From NCBI GenBank assembly GCA_013368325.1, contig JAACJK010000066.1:248001-312000 (forward strand): 64,000 nt of DNA, written 5' to 3'. The position numbers and the translations under genes are program-made. Positions 11,494 to 23,242 of the stretch are shown in pieces (the stretch's first letter is position 1; each line of letters begins with the position of its first letter). This stretch comes from Ephemerocybe angulata. Taxonomy: Eukaryota > Basidiomycota > Agaricomycetes > Agaricales > Psathyrellaceae. The notes below the pieces were generated by a model, which did no database searches, had not been told where the DNA came from, and saw only the letters and a list, made by a program, of their open reading frames with translations.

Positions 11494-12367
11494 ATGGCAA
11501 CGTCCTACTCCAGTCCTAGTACTAGTCCTTCCAGCCAGCCAACCCGCAGACGCGTCCGCTACTTTGTGCTCAATCACCAGCCGTCGATGAGCAGCATACG
11601 GCCGCCCATCCGACAGTCTACGGCCCCTGCCACACTGAGCTGGCCTCAGCCTGAACGACAAGGGCATCGACCGAGTTATCCTATTCCTGGGCCCAGCAGG
11701 CAGGCTTCTGTGGAGGTTCCGCCCCATGCCGCCTTTCACCAAGCACACCTCTATCAGGAAGATGAGCACGACTATGCATCCCTGCCCCCAGTCCAGCGTT
11801 CCCAGGGGCGTAGCAGTAGGATGCCGCCATTCTTAGTTCACGACCATCTCGAATTTTACGATGAGGAATGTGAGGAGAGTGTCATCAAGGTATGCAGCAG
11901 GCATTGGGGTCTCCTCTACATCTTACTGACTTATATATTTGTCTCTAGGCGCTCCCTGACACTTTTTACTTTCCTGGAGAAGGTTCAATAGAGAATTGCA
12001 AACGCTGCGTTGCAACGGCCTGCTTCAACCTCGATGCGCGCGCCGAAACCGAACGCGACGACACGCTCGCAGTACTCGTTGGCCGCCTGCGCCTGGTTCA
12101 GGAGATGTGGGACGAGTATGAGCGGAGGAAGAAAGATCTCCGCGAGTTTATCCTTCGGATGGATACGCACACGCAGGAGTTGGACCGGGCGCTTGAGATG
12201 GAGTCGGGGCGAGAGGATGTTGCGGCGGAGGTAGTTGCCCTCATGGGCGAGAATCGTGAGTACCTTTGACAGTGTATCTGGGCCGGGGTGGTGTTGCAGT
12301 GCTGATTCGATTTCGGTAAGGTACGCGTCGGGTACCGCAGAGCTTGGTCTGCGAGCTAGTTCAATGA
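11494..12367 (+). CDS. Uncharacterised protein, intact member of a three-copy local family (gene C)
   Basis: Exons 11494-11889, 11949-12255 and 12321-12367 give 249 aa. The first 100 residues are Ser/Pro/Arg-rich and probably disordered. The conserved part begins HLEFYDEECEESVIK, continues GEGSIENCKRC (a Cys-x-x-Cys) and NLDARAETERDDTLAVLVGR, then a helical, probably coiled-coil stretch (EMWDEYERRKKDLREFILRM; EMESGREDVAAEV). The small last exon ends RRVPQSLVCELVQ and is placed by comparison with gene D (RRVPQNLVRELVQ). Exons 2 and 3 have the same lengths (307 and 47 nt) as in gene D. I do not recognise the family and assign no function. Confidence 0.7.
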
Positions 12368-13512
12368 GAGCGGACGTGATAGCCACACTCAAAAGGCCAT
12401 ACCTGTTCCGAACTTCTGTTGTAAATACGGGTAATTCCTTCTTCCACATCATACCACTATTGTATACCAAACATTAGATAGCACGCCGGACATTTAATTT
12501 CACACTTCTGTGCTACCTCAAGAAAGTAAGATAATTGGAAGGAACCTCCAATAAGTAGAGAAAGGCGATTTGAGGATCCAGCCGTGAATCAAAGATAGGC
12601 GCCCACGTCCTATCGACACCGAGCAGACCCAAATACAATCCTCCCGCTTATGCTGGAGTATTTTGCCCCGAATATCAGCTGGAACTGCTGATCGTGAGAT
12701 AGTAGGAGAGGCCCGTGAACTTGAATGCAGTCCGACTTTAACTAAACCGAGGGGATGATCTTAGGCGCCTGACTAGTATAATGGGCTGGCCGCAGCGCGA
12801 CCTCCTTAACCTGAGACACTTTGAATGTAAGAAATACCCGAGGGGAAACACTTCGTTCGGCTCTGTTTCGGGCAACTTGCGGCTTCGTTTCCGCATAGCC
12901 TTTGACCAGACCACTGCGGCAGTGCCGATCCCGCCTCTTCGCCCGTCGAGACTCGATTCTGATCTCAAGGGGTTGATCGCCTTCCTCTCTAATTCACTGG
13001 GTGTCAATGTACACAGTAAACAGTTTCAAGCGAAAAGTATGTTGAATGTTTTGTGGGAATTTGGTTTGCAAATTTGACATCTAGACACAAGCGTAATGGT
13101 TCTCAATTGAATGATGTGCCAGGGTCCCTCCAAACGTTGATTGGGTGACCCGCGCCGTTGAACATTTATCGGACGCGCCTTACAGGCCAAATCCCAACAT
13201 CCTTTTGATGCGGCTGCTGTATCATGAACTAATAACAGACAGCAGACACTTCTTCTTCATCTCATAGTGAAGTTGTACGCAACTGGTTGGGTTGGAGTTT
13301 TGAGGATAGCTGCTTGCCCAAACGCTTAGTCCAGGGTCATCTTCCAGCCCGAATAGGCTTTGCTGCTGAAACGGGTGCGGCGGTGTTCCAAGTTCAATTT
13401 CTGACGTCGCTAAATCCTCAAACTTCAACTAAGATCGAAGCCTGCCGCGACTGTTGATTGACTTTCGATTTACGAAAGGCGGACGCGTACGCCATACGCC
13501 ACAACTTAGAAG
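12368..13512. other. Intergenic region, no gene seen
   Basis: Contains a variant of the recurring motif (AGATAGGCGCCCA, 12593-12605). Otherwise no supportable feature. Confidence 0.45.
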
Positions 13513-13518
13513 TATATA
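13513..13518 (+). promoter_or_regulatory. TATA box of gene D
   Basis: TATATA followed by ctcgtcagctc, alignable with the TATA region of gene C. Confidence 0.45.
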
Positions 13519-13645
13519 CTCGTCAGCTCAGGCAGAATCAACCGCAAGACATCCTAACTTAAACCTACCCAGCCCACCCAAAGCCTCCTTCCCAGTACCC
13601 ATCTGGACGCCAGCCTACTCGCAGTACCGATTCCCGCCGATCCCA

Positions 13646-14451
13646 ATGAGCAACTCTCGTCCAGCAGTTCCAGTGCGCAGGAGCTTCACGACTCCCGCAC
13701 CACCGAATGGGCCTCGGGTCAATTTAAAGCAGCAGGAACGACCAAGCTACGTCTACACCATTCGGGCCTGGCAAGCCTCCGTGCAAGCTCCCAGTCGCAC
13801 CCCCTTCAGTCCCTCGGTCAATCTCTCCCAACTTCGCGAGCTCAATTATATAGCACCGCCCTCTCATAAGTAGGAGCCCTCAGCGACCGGGCAGCAGGCC
13901 ACCGCCGTATTCGCTCCATGGCCACCTCGATTTCTACGACCAACAGTGCGAGGACGCTGTCATCAATGTATGGAGAGGCCGAGTGTGCCTATATGTGCAC
14001 CGTATTGACATCGCTACCTCATACATTTATCAGGTTCTACCAAATGCGTATGAAACCTCCGGAGAAGGTTCAATCCAGAAATGCAGGCGCTGCATAGAGA
14101 CGGCTCGCTTCAACCTCGACGCGCGTGCCGAAGCCGAACGCGACGACAGCCTCGCAACCCTCGTTGGGCGAGTCTGTCTCGTCCAGGAGATGTGGTCGGA
14201 GTACGAGCGAAAGAAAGCCGAGCTCCACGAGTTTGTCTTGAAGATGGAGGCCCAGACACGGATGTTGGGCCAGGCGCTTGAGATGGAGTCGGGGCGTGAG
14301 GAGATTGCGGCGGAGGTGCTTGTCCTCAAAGGTCAAATTGGTGAGTCAACACAGTGGCTTCTGGAGCCTGGGTATCCTTGGGGCGCTGACGGTGTTTGGG
14401 TTAGATATCCGTCGTGTTCCCCAAAACTTAGTTCGTGAGCTCGTTCAGTGA
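13646..14451 (+). pseudogene. Frameshifted paralogue of gene C (gene D)
   Basis: Exon 1 would run 13646-13967, exon 2 14034-14340 (307 nt) and exon 3 14405-14451 (47 nt), with the same introns as gene C. The N-terminal frame (MSNSRPAVPVRR..) reaches a TAG at about 13871, while the conserved HLDFYDQQCEDAVIN lies in another frame that starts before that stop (ISRSPQRPGSRPPPY aligns with gene C). No plausible intron joins the two. A frameshift near 13855 therefore inactivates it unless there is a sequence error or an unseen start. Downstream exons stay open and conserved (GEGSIQKCRRC, NLDARAEAERDDSLATLVGR), suggesting recent loss. Confidence 0.6.
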
Positions 14452-14736
14452 GGACCAACTAGTGTTCGAGCCGACTAGTTTGGGACGGATCCAGACAACC
14501 TTTACCCTCAAGACATTCAAGGCTTGGATCAGCTAAACTATTGGACACTTTCTTTCACTCGATATACATCAACTCGTTTACCTAGACCCGACATGTAATA
14601 GTCAGACAGTTTACCCTACTATTCTATCTACCTTAAGCTTCAGCTATCCTGTATATCCTGTCGAAAATTATTAGAAAGATGATGAGATTTCGGCATACCT
14701 CGAAGCTCCCTCACTGCTCAGGCCTAGGCTCATTAG

Positions 14737-15015
14737 TGATTAGATTAGATGCTGATGGGATCAGCCAGCGTATCACCGACTGAGCGTGGCAACTTTTATC
14801 TGGGCACCTTCCTTTGCTTTCCCCTCATCTGCTCAACGCGTTCCGCTGAGCGCTTTGAACATCCTGTCGTGCCATGTCATCATCGTTCTCTAAAATGAAC
14901 GCATACCTCAAGGAGCGCCATACACTCGCCATTCAGCAAGGTACCTCCAGCTCTCGCCGTCGAACAACGAAAACGAAGAGGAACCCACTGACGACGTCTC
15001 ATAACCGATAAATGC
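14737..15015 (+). repeat. Dispersed duplication, copy 1 (partner at 20559-20815)
   Basis: Shares long near-identical stretches with 20559-20815: attagattagat, agccagcgtatcaccgac, caacgcgttccgctgagcgc, gcatacctcaaggag and gccattcagcaaggtacctc. One frame of both copies reads AYLKE-x-H-x-LAIQQGTSSSR, so it may be an exon relic. Confidence 0.7.
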
Positions 15016-15399
15016 CAGCATCCTCGTCGAGCTTCCCTCTTTTCCCCGTTCGACTACTGGAAAGCGCTCTGGTGGGCGATATCATCTTTGAACCCAAAAG
15101 AAACTACTACGCTCACGTCCCCCACCGGATGATTAACTTGAGAATGAGGAGGGACCGGTACCTGCGTAGACGACGTGTCAGCGTCGTCAGATCCCTGAAA
15201 TGACGCCTACGTCGAATCAACCTAAGACCTCTGCCCCGTGGTGAACTACTGCGCTCCCGGTCGGGACCCCTCGTCCTCTCATGTCACTAGACTTCTACAG
15301 CGATGAATCCGGGGAGGTGACGTTGAGACCTTCCTCGTTTGCTTGATGCTTCTAACGGGCCCATGACAACCGGCCCATGTTCCCCTGCAACGTCCACTC

Positions 15400-15700
15400 G
15401 TTGGAAGAGTGATATCCAACCTCAATGCGCGCGTCCAGACCGACCGTGACTTCGCGCTCGTGCTCCTTCTCGGCTCCTTCCACTCGTTGGAAGACATGTG
15501 GGCTGAGTATGACGAAAGGAGGGAACAGCTCCGCCAAGGGCTTGCTCCGGATGTTGCAAAATGTGCGGTCAATGATCACGGAGGCTCGATGTGATGTGAT
15601 TGGGACGGAGGTTGCTGTTCTGGAAGGACTGGTTGGTGAGTCTTTGCTGTTGACTATGAGGCTTAGAGTGTGCTTCAGGCGCTGATATAGATTCGGATAA
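15400..15700 (+). pseudogene. Third, degenerate copy of the gene C family (gene E)
   Basis: Only exon 2 is recognisable: NLNARVQTDRDFALVLLLG, EDMWAEYDERREQLRQGL in one frame, then LLRMLQNVRSMITEARCDVI and TEVAVLEGLVG in the next, matching gene C in order. A frame change near 15540 breaks it. The conserved splice donor (gtgagt at 15636) is kept. A 15-bp tccactcgttggaag is duplicated at about 15390 and 15480. Confidence 0.65.
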
Positions 15701-15972
15701 GGTGGATTTAGATTTGAGGTTCCCCACATTTTGCATGCGTATTTCGTATCCAGCCCTTTATTTCTGGGCTTCCCCCGCATCGGGTACGCCTACAGTACGC
15801 CCACCAACGCACACTCGGGCGTCTTCGAGTGATGCGAGGGCGATAGCCAGGTTTTTTTGGGGACGTACACCATGGATGGCCAGGTGTGGTACACACAGCC
15901 CCCAGAGAGATTGGGCGGTATTAGATGCATAATACTGCGTACGGCGGGCCCGGGGGTGCGCGCAAGTAGCAT

Positions 15973-16215
15973 GTGATGCGGACGAGCTTCGGTGATTTAT
16001 GTGCCGCTTACTCGGACGGTGAGTACTGTCGGGGTGAGGGCAAAGACAGTGAGTGCGAGTGCGAGCCTCTCGGGAGCGGCAACGATACGAGAACAAGTGC
16101 TGGGGAGGCGGTTACGAGGCTCGACTCGGACTGCACTGGAGAATGGCGCGAATGTGTCGAGGTGTTGCTCTCTGGTGTTGTGCTGGCCCTCCGGTCGGCT
16201 TTATTCCTTGCTTGA
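15973..16215 (+). pseudogene. Paralogous relic of the GPI-anchored-protein 3' end
   Basis: The end of this segment (ctggagaatggcgcgaatg, gctctctggtgttgtgct, ccttgcttgagtaat) aligns with 6120-6215, and the following 80 bp align with 6214-6300. The frame reads a short hydrophobic tail (VLLSGVVLALRSALFLA). No intact upstream gene is visible. Confidence 0.35.
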
Positions 16216-17096
16216 GTAATAGCTGCATACAAGCGCAGTCGATGTCCCGAACCTTGTGGACCTTTGAATGTTTACAAGACACGGCGAAGCCGCTGCCAGG
16301 TCGAGCTCGTTTGAGCGTCCTGGGATCACTTGTCGTATTGGAGGATTGGCCGAGACCACGAGCCGCGTGATAATACATGGTCGGTGTGTGCGCGCGGAGG
16401 CCCGTGAGATGGCAGCAGGTACAGGACCAACAGCAGACTCCTCAATCCTGCCGTAACTTGGTGGGTAGGAGATTTTTCTTTGGCAGGATGTGTGTCCACC
16501 GTTTCAAGGAGTTATTTGATCATCGTCGATCGAAGCGCATATCCACAAGTAGTATGAACGAATCAAACTGAGATGACCCCAACTTGAAGTGGACCAACCT
16601 GCCAATTACTTAGGTGCCTATAAGCTTTCATCAGCTATCCCATTATTTCGATCGCAGGGTGCAAGCCTCCTGAAAGGACGTGGTCCCAAAAAAGGTTTTC
16701 TACAGCCGAGTTCCTTCTCCTGGAATCAGGAGCCAAATTGCATCGCACTGACGAGGGAAACTGATGACCTCACGAACAACTGTTGAACAATTGCTGAACA
16801 ATTGCTACCTACAAGTTGGCATGATGGTAAAAATTTGGAGTCTACACAACTGTAACCCACTGCGATATTTACTGTCCATGGTGCCTCAAACGCGCTCAAT
16901 TACCGCTCCAAAAATACTGTTACACACAAAACTATCGGTTGGCGAGGTTACCAGGAGCTCTGAGACAGTACCTACAAGGCTTGGAAACACACACGCACAC
17001 ACACCCTTGTGCTTGATTGCACCCATTGGTAGCCCCAATGCCCAAATGGCACCCTCAAAGAGGGTATGGTCGCCGTCACGGTGTGCCCTAGGATTG
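16216..17096. other. Intergenic region, no gene seen
   Basis: The first 150 bp are homologous to 6214-6340. Nothing else supportable. Confidence 0.45.
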
Positions 17097-17103
17097 TATA
17101 AAA
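17097..17103 (+). promoter_or_regulatory. TATA box
   Basis: TATAAAA 84 bp upstream of the start of the secreted-protein gene at 17187. Confidence 0.6.
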
Positions 17104-17186
17104 GGTGGAAAAGAGACCAGTTCTAAGTAACAACTTCAAAGCTCTCTTCAAATCCTTCTACGCCAAAGCCCACTCGTCAATTTCCG

Positions 17187-17898
17187 ATGCGATTTGCACC
17201 CACCATTGCTACCTTAATCGGCTTGGCAGCCCTTTTTACCGGGGTCTGTGCATTTTCGGTACGTCTGAAGTCTATGCTACAGCTTGAGCTCGTCTGACAC
17301 CTAAGTTGAATAGACGTACGAACCACTGGACATTCGCTCTGAGGCGTACAACGTGCTCGGAGAGCGCGATAGCAACGAAGACTTAGCCCTACGCTCATAC
17401 ATTGAAGATGTCGTGGAGGATTATGTGCTACGCAACCTCGATATCGACAGCCTCGTCGAACGGGCCATAGCAATGGACGAGGATACCGAACTCGATCGCC
17501 GAGCAGGAACAGTCACCTTCGTCCATAAAACCGATCCAGCCCATAACCCGCCCAGAACTGCTGAGAACGTTGATTTTGACACCACGCAAACTGCACTTGG
17601 GAAGCTCAAGCAAAAGGCTTTTGCCGGCTTGGAGGCGATGGACATCCTTGTTTATCTTCAACAAACCTCTAGCACTCCCATCTTTGCTTACAATTCCGCT
17701 AACGACGGGAAGTCGCTGCGGCAGCTTGGGATTTCAGCTGACAGTACAGTCTATTGGGAAACGCGGGCCGACGCAGGATGGGTTTCTTCGGTTAATAGGG
17801 GGGGGGCCGTGAAGGGAAAATCTGGACTAGGCGGGAGTGGACGGAAGGTGTTCGGCGGGAAACAGGGTGATAGGAAAAAGAAGCCGAGCCGGAAGTAG
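17187..17898 (+). CDS. Small secreted protein with basic C-terminus, uncharacterised
   Basis: Exons 17187-17258 and 17314-17898 give 218 aa. Residues 1-22 form a signal peptide (MRFAPTIATLIGLAALFTG) with cleavage likely near VCAFS. The mature protein starts acidic (VLGERDSNEDL; SYIEDVVEDYV; DIDSLVERAIAMDEDTELD) and ends with a Gly/Lys/Arg-rich tail (GGKQGDRKKKPSRK) resembling a nuclear-localisation or nucleic-acid-binding segment. No enzyme motif is recognised. The size, signal peptide and lack of cysteines fit a secreted effector-like protein, which is inference. The gene entering from the right edge (63531-64000) has a comparable acidic VLSERGFDLEAR start, so the two may be distantly related. 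Confidence 0.65.
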
Positions 17899-18496
17899 AC
17901 CCTATGCACGGGAACGGGAACGTGTGTGACTGTAGTCAGCTTTAGTCCTCCATGTCCAGGCTCTTTGGAAGCTATGTGATATATTCAGTATTTTCTTCGC
18001 TTCTACTTCCCAGTGTAGGGCCGACCGTCCAGCGGCCTGTGGAATTTGAACGGTTGGCGCCCAAGTAGTATTGTCACAGTCGCCTCATGGACATAGATAC
18101 CTCGATCTACGTAAGTCTATGTATGTGTCTAATTGACCGTTGAACCGGAGTATGTGAAGAAAAATCACATAAACAGGTAAAGCGATGGTCACAAGTCTAC
18201 GTCGCGCACATGCTAGACGTACATATCAGCGCTTCAGGAAACTGCGACAGGCTTCCATCGAAAACAAATCAACACTACGGTGGGCCCTTGTGAACCTCAA
18301 CACGATGCTAAAACCATGTCATCAGAAACGCACTTCAAAGGACAGCATTGAGATCAAAAGTGGGCTTCCAGTGTGTGCACCTGTGGGCCAATCAATCGCC
18401 AGACGTATCATTCAGGCCCACCGTCACACCAGCATACTACTTAATGCCAGCTTTCTATGGATCCCCCCACCCTCTTCACCGCCGGACCTCCATGCG

Positions 18497-20285
18497 ATGG
18501 ACCTGTTATCTCTGCCCGAAGATATCCTGACCGAATTTTTGAATGCGGCGAATCCTCTGGACATTATAGCTATGGGCCAGGTGCGTACTAAGCATTTCTA
18601 TTGTCTGCGGTTAAAAGGCTTATTCAGAGAGCGACTTTAGACATGCAGTTTACTTCGGAGCCTCACCTCCCAGCGAGCCATCTGGGAACGCAAAAGACGT
18701 GACCTTGTGAAGCAGCACAACCTTTATGCACCTTCATTATCTTCCAGGGATCTGTGCATCGGGGCACTGCAGCGGGTTGTTTCAGGGCCCTGCCTCTGGA
18801 ATAAACTCCTCAGGCGTCTATCAGTTCCTCCTGAAGCTGATGAAGGATTGCCCACAAGACTCATAAAGGAGAAAATAGCAGTCCATATTGAACCGAGTGC
18901 GGGAACCCACTCTTTATATCTCGTGCCTGGCGGTCGATACCTCTTCACCAGCGTGGTGGAAGGGCGAGATCCCCTCACCCTAAAGCTGTGGGACCTCGGC
19001 CCTGCAGGAATGCGGATCCTCTCAGCACCTGTCTTGCTGTCTCAATACGAGATTCGGTTTGACGGGACACCTGAGCAGCCACATCGTTACGTTAGATTCG
19101 CGGTATGGGTGTCCGACCTTGACACTCCGGAGCTACGGCTAGTCGCCGTTTTTACGAGGACGGGGTCAAGAAATGGGAGTGTGTTTCTGTGAGTAGACTT
19201 TCAACGCGCCTGTGAGACGCTTGTAGGCCTTTGGTATCATCGCTGACGAGTAACAGTGCAAAGGTATTCGCCATCTCGCCTGGCAATCCCAACCCGGAGT
19301 TCAAGGAATTGGGATCACTATATTGCGACGCTCGACCGGAGCAGCCAACGTCGTCTTATCTTCCAATCCAGCTACGGGTGTTTGAAGATACAGTCCTCAT
19401 AAAACCAGAGCATGCCTACCTTTTATGGAATTTCAAAGAAGGATGGTACGCGGATTGGAGCGACGGGGGCGTCACGGCAGAAGATTACATGGTGTGTTGT
19501 ATTACTTACACCCGTGTTCTGGACAGTGGTACCTATGCTAACAATGTGCTAACACTTCACAGTCTTCGTCCTTAACGAAGGACTATGTCATCACTCCTCA
19601 CAGGACAGGGGCCTCTATCTGGAATGTGAACCTTCTCCTAAGATGCAGCGTAACACCACATTCCAGTCTGATGGCGGCTCCACTTGTACCCAACTTCAGC
19701 AGCCTGTTATCACATCATCGCGTGCCCTGGCCGTCGCTTCGCATTCCTTCGGAATGCAAAGTCTGGGTATCGGCACCCCGGACGCAGCGAAGCCTCCCTT
19801 TCGTTTTCGATATTTTCTTCGGATGCGAAGGGCTACGCATCAAGCTGGATGATAGGACTACAGGAGGGGAAGGTAGTGCATTCCAGCTCACTTATTTGGC
19901 GTGGTTCATCCTTCCCGTGGCCCTGGATCTCACCCCTCTTCAATTTTATCCGCATGTTTCATACAATGGCGGGCAAGATGAATTTGCGAACGCTGCCGTC
20001 ACAGACGTAAACCATATGGGCCTCTCATTTTACTCCATCTCCCCCTCCCCTTCACCTCTGACAACCTCGAAATCTGGAACACACTTTGCTCATGGTTTGG
20101 CGCCGGAATTCACTCCGAAGGTAGTTCCCATAATTCCTGGCGACACCGAATATGAACACTTCACCGCGTGCCCGATTTCTGGAAGAGTGGTCCACAGATA
20201 CCTCGTAGACGAGCACAGCGGGACTGAGGATGACCCACGGCCGGCGATAATTACGGGTATCAGATGCGTTGATGTAATCTTCTAA
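18497..20285 (+). CDS. F-box protein
   Basis: Exons 18497-18580, 18641-19188, 19257-19491 and 19563-20285 give 529 aa with exact frame. The N-terminus MDLLSLPEDILTEFL..NPLDIIAMGQTC is an F-box (LPxDIL, then the L-x-x-x-x-x-C helix), which would bind Skp1 in an SCF ubiquitin ligase. The rest is the long, beta-rich, poorly conserved region typical of basidiomycete F-box proteins (LYLVPGGRYLF; LKLWDLG are reminiscent of WD-like strands), presumably the substrate-binding part. ATG at 18497 is chosen because it places the F-box at the very N-terminus; an earlier in-frame ATG exists but precedes low-quality sequence. Confidence 0.8.
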
Positions 20286-20558
20286 TTACTATGTGTTTGT
20301 CAATGTCGAGCCTAGGTGCTGATAAACTTAAATAACGCACACCGAATCTGATGACAGCTGGTTCACAGGTCCCTCCACGATCCACAACGAGAGCACCGCA
20401 GAGTCCACAGTGTGTGCGTCCAGTGACCACACTATCACTATGCTTTCCCGGTAATCTAACATACGGTGGACCTTGGCATATGTAGCTAATGCCGCGCAAA
20501 AAGGTCAGGAAGGAAGTAGGTTGGAAGTCGGCGTGATTCTGAAGCCCGCCACCTTGTG

Positions 20559-20815
20559 AGATTAGATTAGATCAGCCAGCGTATCACCGACAAATCACCG
20601 ACTGAGCACGAACTTTTCTGGGCCCCTTCTCCTGCTTTCCCCCTCAGCTACCCAACGCGTTCCGCTGAGCGCTTGAAACATTCTGTAGTCCTGTGTCATT
20701 ATCGTTCTCTAAAACGGATGCATACCTCAAGGAGTGCCATATACTTGCCATTCAGCAAGGTACCTCCAGTTCTCGCCAACGGGGAACCTCTCATAATTGA
20801 CAGATGCCAGCCAGT
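20559..20815 (+). repeat. Dispersed duplication, copy 2 (partner at 14737-15015)
   Basis: Near-identical blocks to copy 1 in the same order, here in the 3' flank of the first GTPase gene. Contains a short internal repeat (atcaccgac twice). Confidence 0.7.
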
Positions 20816-20969
20816 GGTCTCTACCTAAGCAATCTAACTCTTTTACATATCCAGCATACTCGATACCAGAATCTGAAGGTATGGACTCAGCCCACGCATA
20901 ATTGTATCCCACTGATATATGTGCTGCAATCCAAGGTTCAATCGCAGACTCTCAAGCATGACAACACAA

Positions 20970-22460
20970 TCATTGGATGAAGCAACCTCCTCCTTCATTC
21001 TGTCGCTGCCACTCCAGCTCTCGCTCTAACCTCTCGGCATTCTCCCGCTGTATCCGTCGCTCTTCTTCGATGCGCGCGCGCTCCCTGGCCATCCTGTCTT
21101 CGTACTCCCATTGCCGTCTCTCTCTTTCTCTACGCGCCTCCTCTTGTATCCGCTGCCTCTCGGCTTCGGCTTCAGCTTCCCTGCGCCTAGCTGCTTCTCG
21201 TTCTCTCTCCCTCATCTCTGCAAGCTCACGCTCGTACCTCGCCTGCGCCTCTCTGCGTCTCCTCTCGGTTTCTTCCCTCTGTCTGCGCTCCTCGGCAATC
21301 TTCGCCTCAAGCTCACGTTGTTGCCTCTCAATGGCGGCCTTACGTTCCTGCTCTTCCACCCGCATGCGTTCCTCCCACTCTCGTTGTTCCCTTGCTCTCT
21401 GCTCTTCTGCCCGTTTTCTTTCGGCCTCGATACGGTCAAGCTCTTCCTGTCTACGCCTGGCTTCTGCTTCCCGCTGTCTTCGGGCCTCTTCCTCCCGGGC
21501 TCTCTCGGCCTCTGTGGATCCAACCGTCAGCACTGTTGGAAGCTGGTGGGCGTAAAACACACCGTACCTTCCAATTCTCGTTTCAGCCTCTCTGTTTCGA
21601 TTCTCTGCACCTCCTTTGCCGCTTGCAGCTGTCGCTCAAGCTCGTCCACCGCGGCCGTCTGGGAGATGTCCTTCTTCTCATCGACGAGCTCTTTCTGGAT
21701 CTGCAACACCACAGGCCTATTGTCCAGAATGTACCTAATGATTGAGAGCGCGGATTCCAACGAGTCCGTGTGTCTGAACATCTTCGTGCCTTTGTCGAGG
21801 GCGGGTTTGAAGAAGGCGTCGTTCGTTGCGAGCTCTCGCTCGCGTTCTTCGCCGAGATGGGGGTCGATGCCGGACCACATGTTTGTGACGATGACGACGT
21901 TGCGGAGAGTCTGCTCTCCGCAGAGCTTCCTGAAGGTACGGAAGTTCTTCAGAGAGATACCGCCCATTCGGTGGTCCGAGATACGGTGTATGAAGATCAG
22001 ACCGGTGAGCGTCTGCCCCTCCTTGTATCTGAACAGCCGGTGAGTCACGTCTAGGGCATGCGAAAGGAACACCTACGACGAAGTCAAGAAGTCTGCTATG
22101 AGCTTGAGGATGTCCGAATCGCTCTTGTTGGTGTCGTCGAAGCCAGGCGTATCGACGAGCAATACCTTTCGGCTGTCCACCACGAACGGTTCGGTGACGG
22201 CTACCTCTTCGGTGCACGAATGTAAGCTGTCGCTTGTTCTCAACGATGATCCCGAAACGAGGTTGATGAACTGTACAGGTCGTCAGAAAGCCGTTGCCGT
22301 GTGTCTAAGGGAAAAGGAACAAACAGATGATTTTCCGCTTCCCGTTGCGCCCATGACTCTGCGAGACAGCGATTAGCACCCGGCCGAAGCCTATCACCAA
22401 GGGAAGTAATTGAACCTACGCGATAGTGGCGGTCTCTGACCCTTCTGGTACGCGTCCCAT
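20970..22460 (-). CDS. GIMAP/AIG1-like GTPase with Arg/Glu coiled coil and CFIQ CaaX end (GTPase 1)
   Basis: Exons 22460-22420, 22357-22324, 22270-22077, 22028-21568 and 21511-20970 give 423 aa. The P-loop GATGSGKS (about residues 17-24) lies on a 34-nt exon; G3 is LVDTPGFDD; the region FIHRISDHRMGG..NFRTFRKLCG is the family hallmark; G4 is TNMWSG where the usual base-contacting Asp is missing. From about residue 220 the protein is a long E/R/Q coiled coil (EEEARRQREAEARRRQEEL..). It ends GGGCFIQ: CFIQ fits a CaaX box and X=Q favours farnesylation. Likely a membrane-tethered, oligomerising GTPase; cellular role unknown. GTPase 2 at 23243 is its tandem copy, with matching promoters and 3' flanks. 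Confidence 0.8.
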
Positions 22461-23242
22461 TTTCTCGCTTTGAAGAAGTGAAATTCGGTGGAGGGGTTGG
22501 GAGGATGAACAATGGACCTTGGTGCTGTGAATCTGCGCAGTGCGTCCATTTAAATGTGACGGACATCGAGCATACGCTTCCAACGTGCGGACTTGCGGAG
22601 ACCTATTATCGTATGTGTTCGGGGTCCATGGAAAGATTCCAGACCTCGTGGTGAAGCTTACTGATAATCATTTCACTTAGCTGATTCTGTCTATCGGCTT
22701 GGGCGCTAAACTGGAATGGAACCGTGCTTGCAACACGTTGGCTACACGCACATCGTGGGCCCCGATTTCGACAAAGTCGTGTGTAGTCTCAACTGTCGAA
22801 AAGGTTCGAGTTTCGAAACGCCAAACGATTCTAGATACATGGCTAGGGTGGTAAACCAGCGTCACGTCGAACCTATGGCCTCCGAATCCCCACCATCTAG
22901 TCGGGAGAACGAAGTGAAGCCAGCGGCCTACCGACGACGTGTGAAATCGACAAATACCTACAATAACGGCGGCGTAGAGTCAGCCTGTGGCCTCTGCCTC
23001 GCCGAGCCCGCCTCCTTTTGCCCGTTCGATTGTAGACAAGCTCTCTGATCGGTGATTAACCCCTCGTCCTTTCATGCCGCGGCCCGCCACAAAGACTTCT
23101 TAAGCGATCGAGCGCTTTTATCTAACATATGAGCAGCGACTAGACTCTGAAGGTGTGGGCTCAGCCCTCGCATAGATGCATCCTACTGACATACGTGCTA
23201 CAATTCAAGGTTTAAATCAGACTTTTAAACGAACCGACATGT
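22461..23242. other. Spacer between GTPases 1 and 2
   Basis: No gene. The stretch 23130-23242 matches the 3' flank of GTPase 1 (about 20855-20970), and about 22620-22760 resembles 24945-25075, so the duplicated unit includes both flanks. Confidence 0.5.

Noticed and set aside
14030..14336. Minus-strand frames opposite exon 2 of gene D
   Set aside because: Shadow frames; the plus strand shows conserved splice sites and protein similarity to gene C.
20977..22043. Long plus-strand frames opposite GTPases 1 and 2
   Set aside because: They are the antisense of the Arg/Glu-rich coiled coil, giving Ser/Leu-rich shadows.
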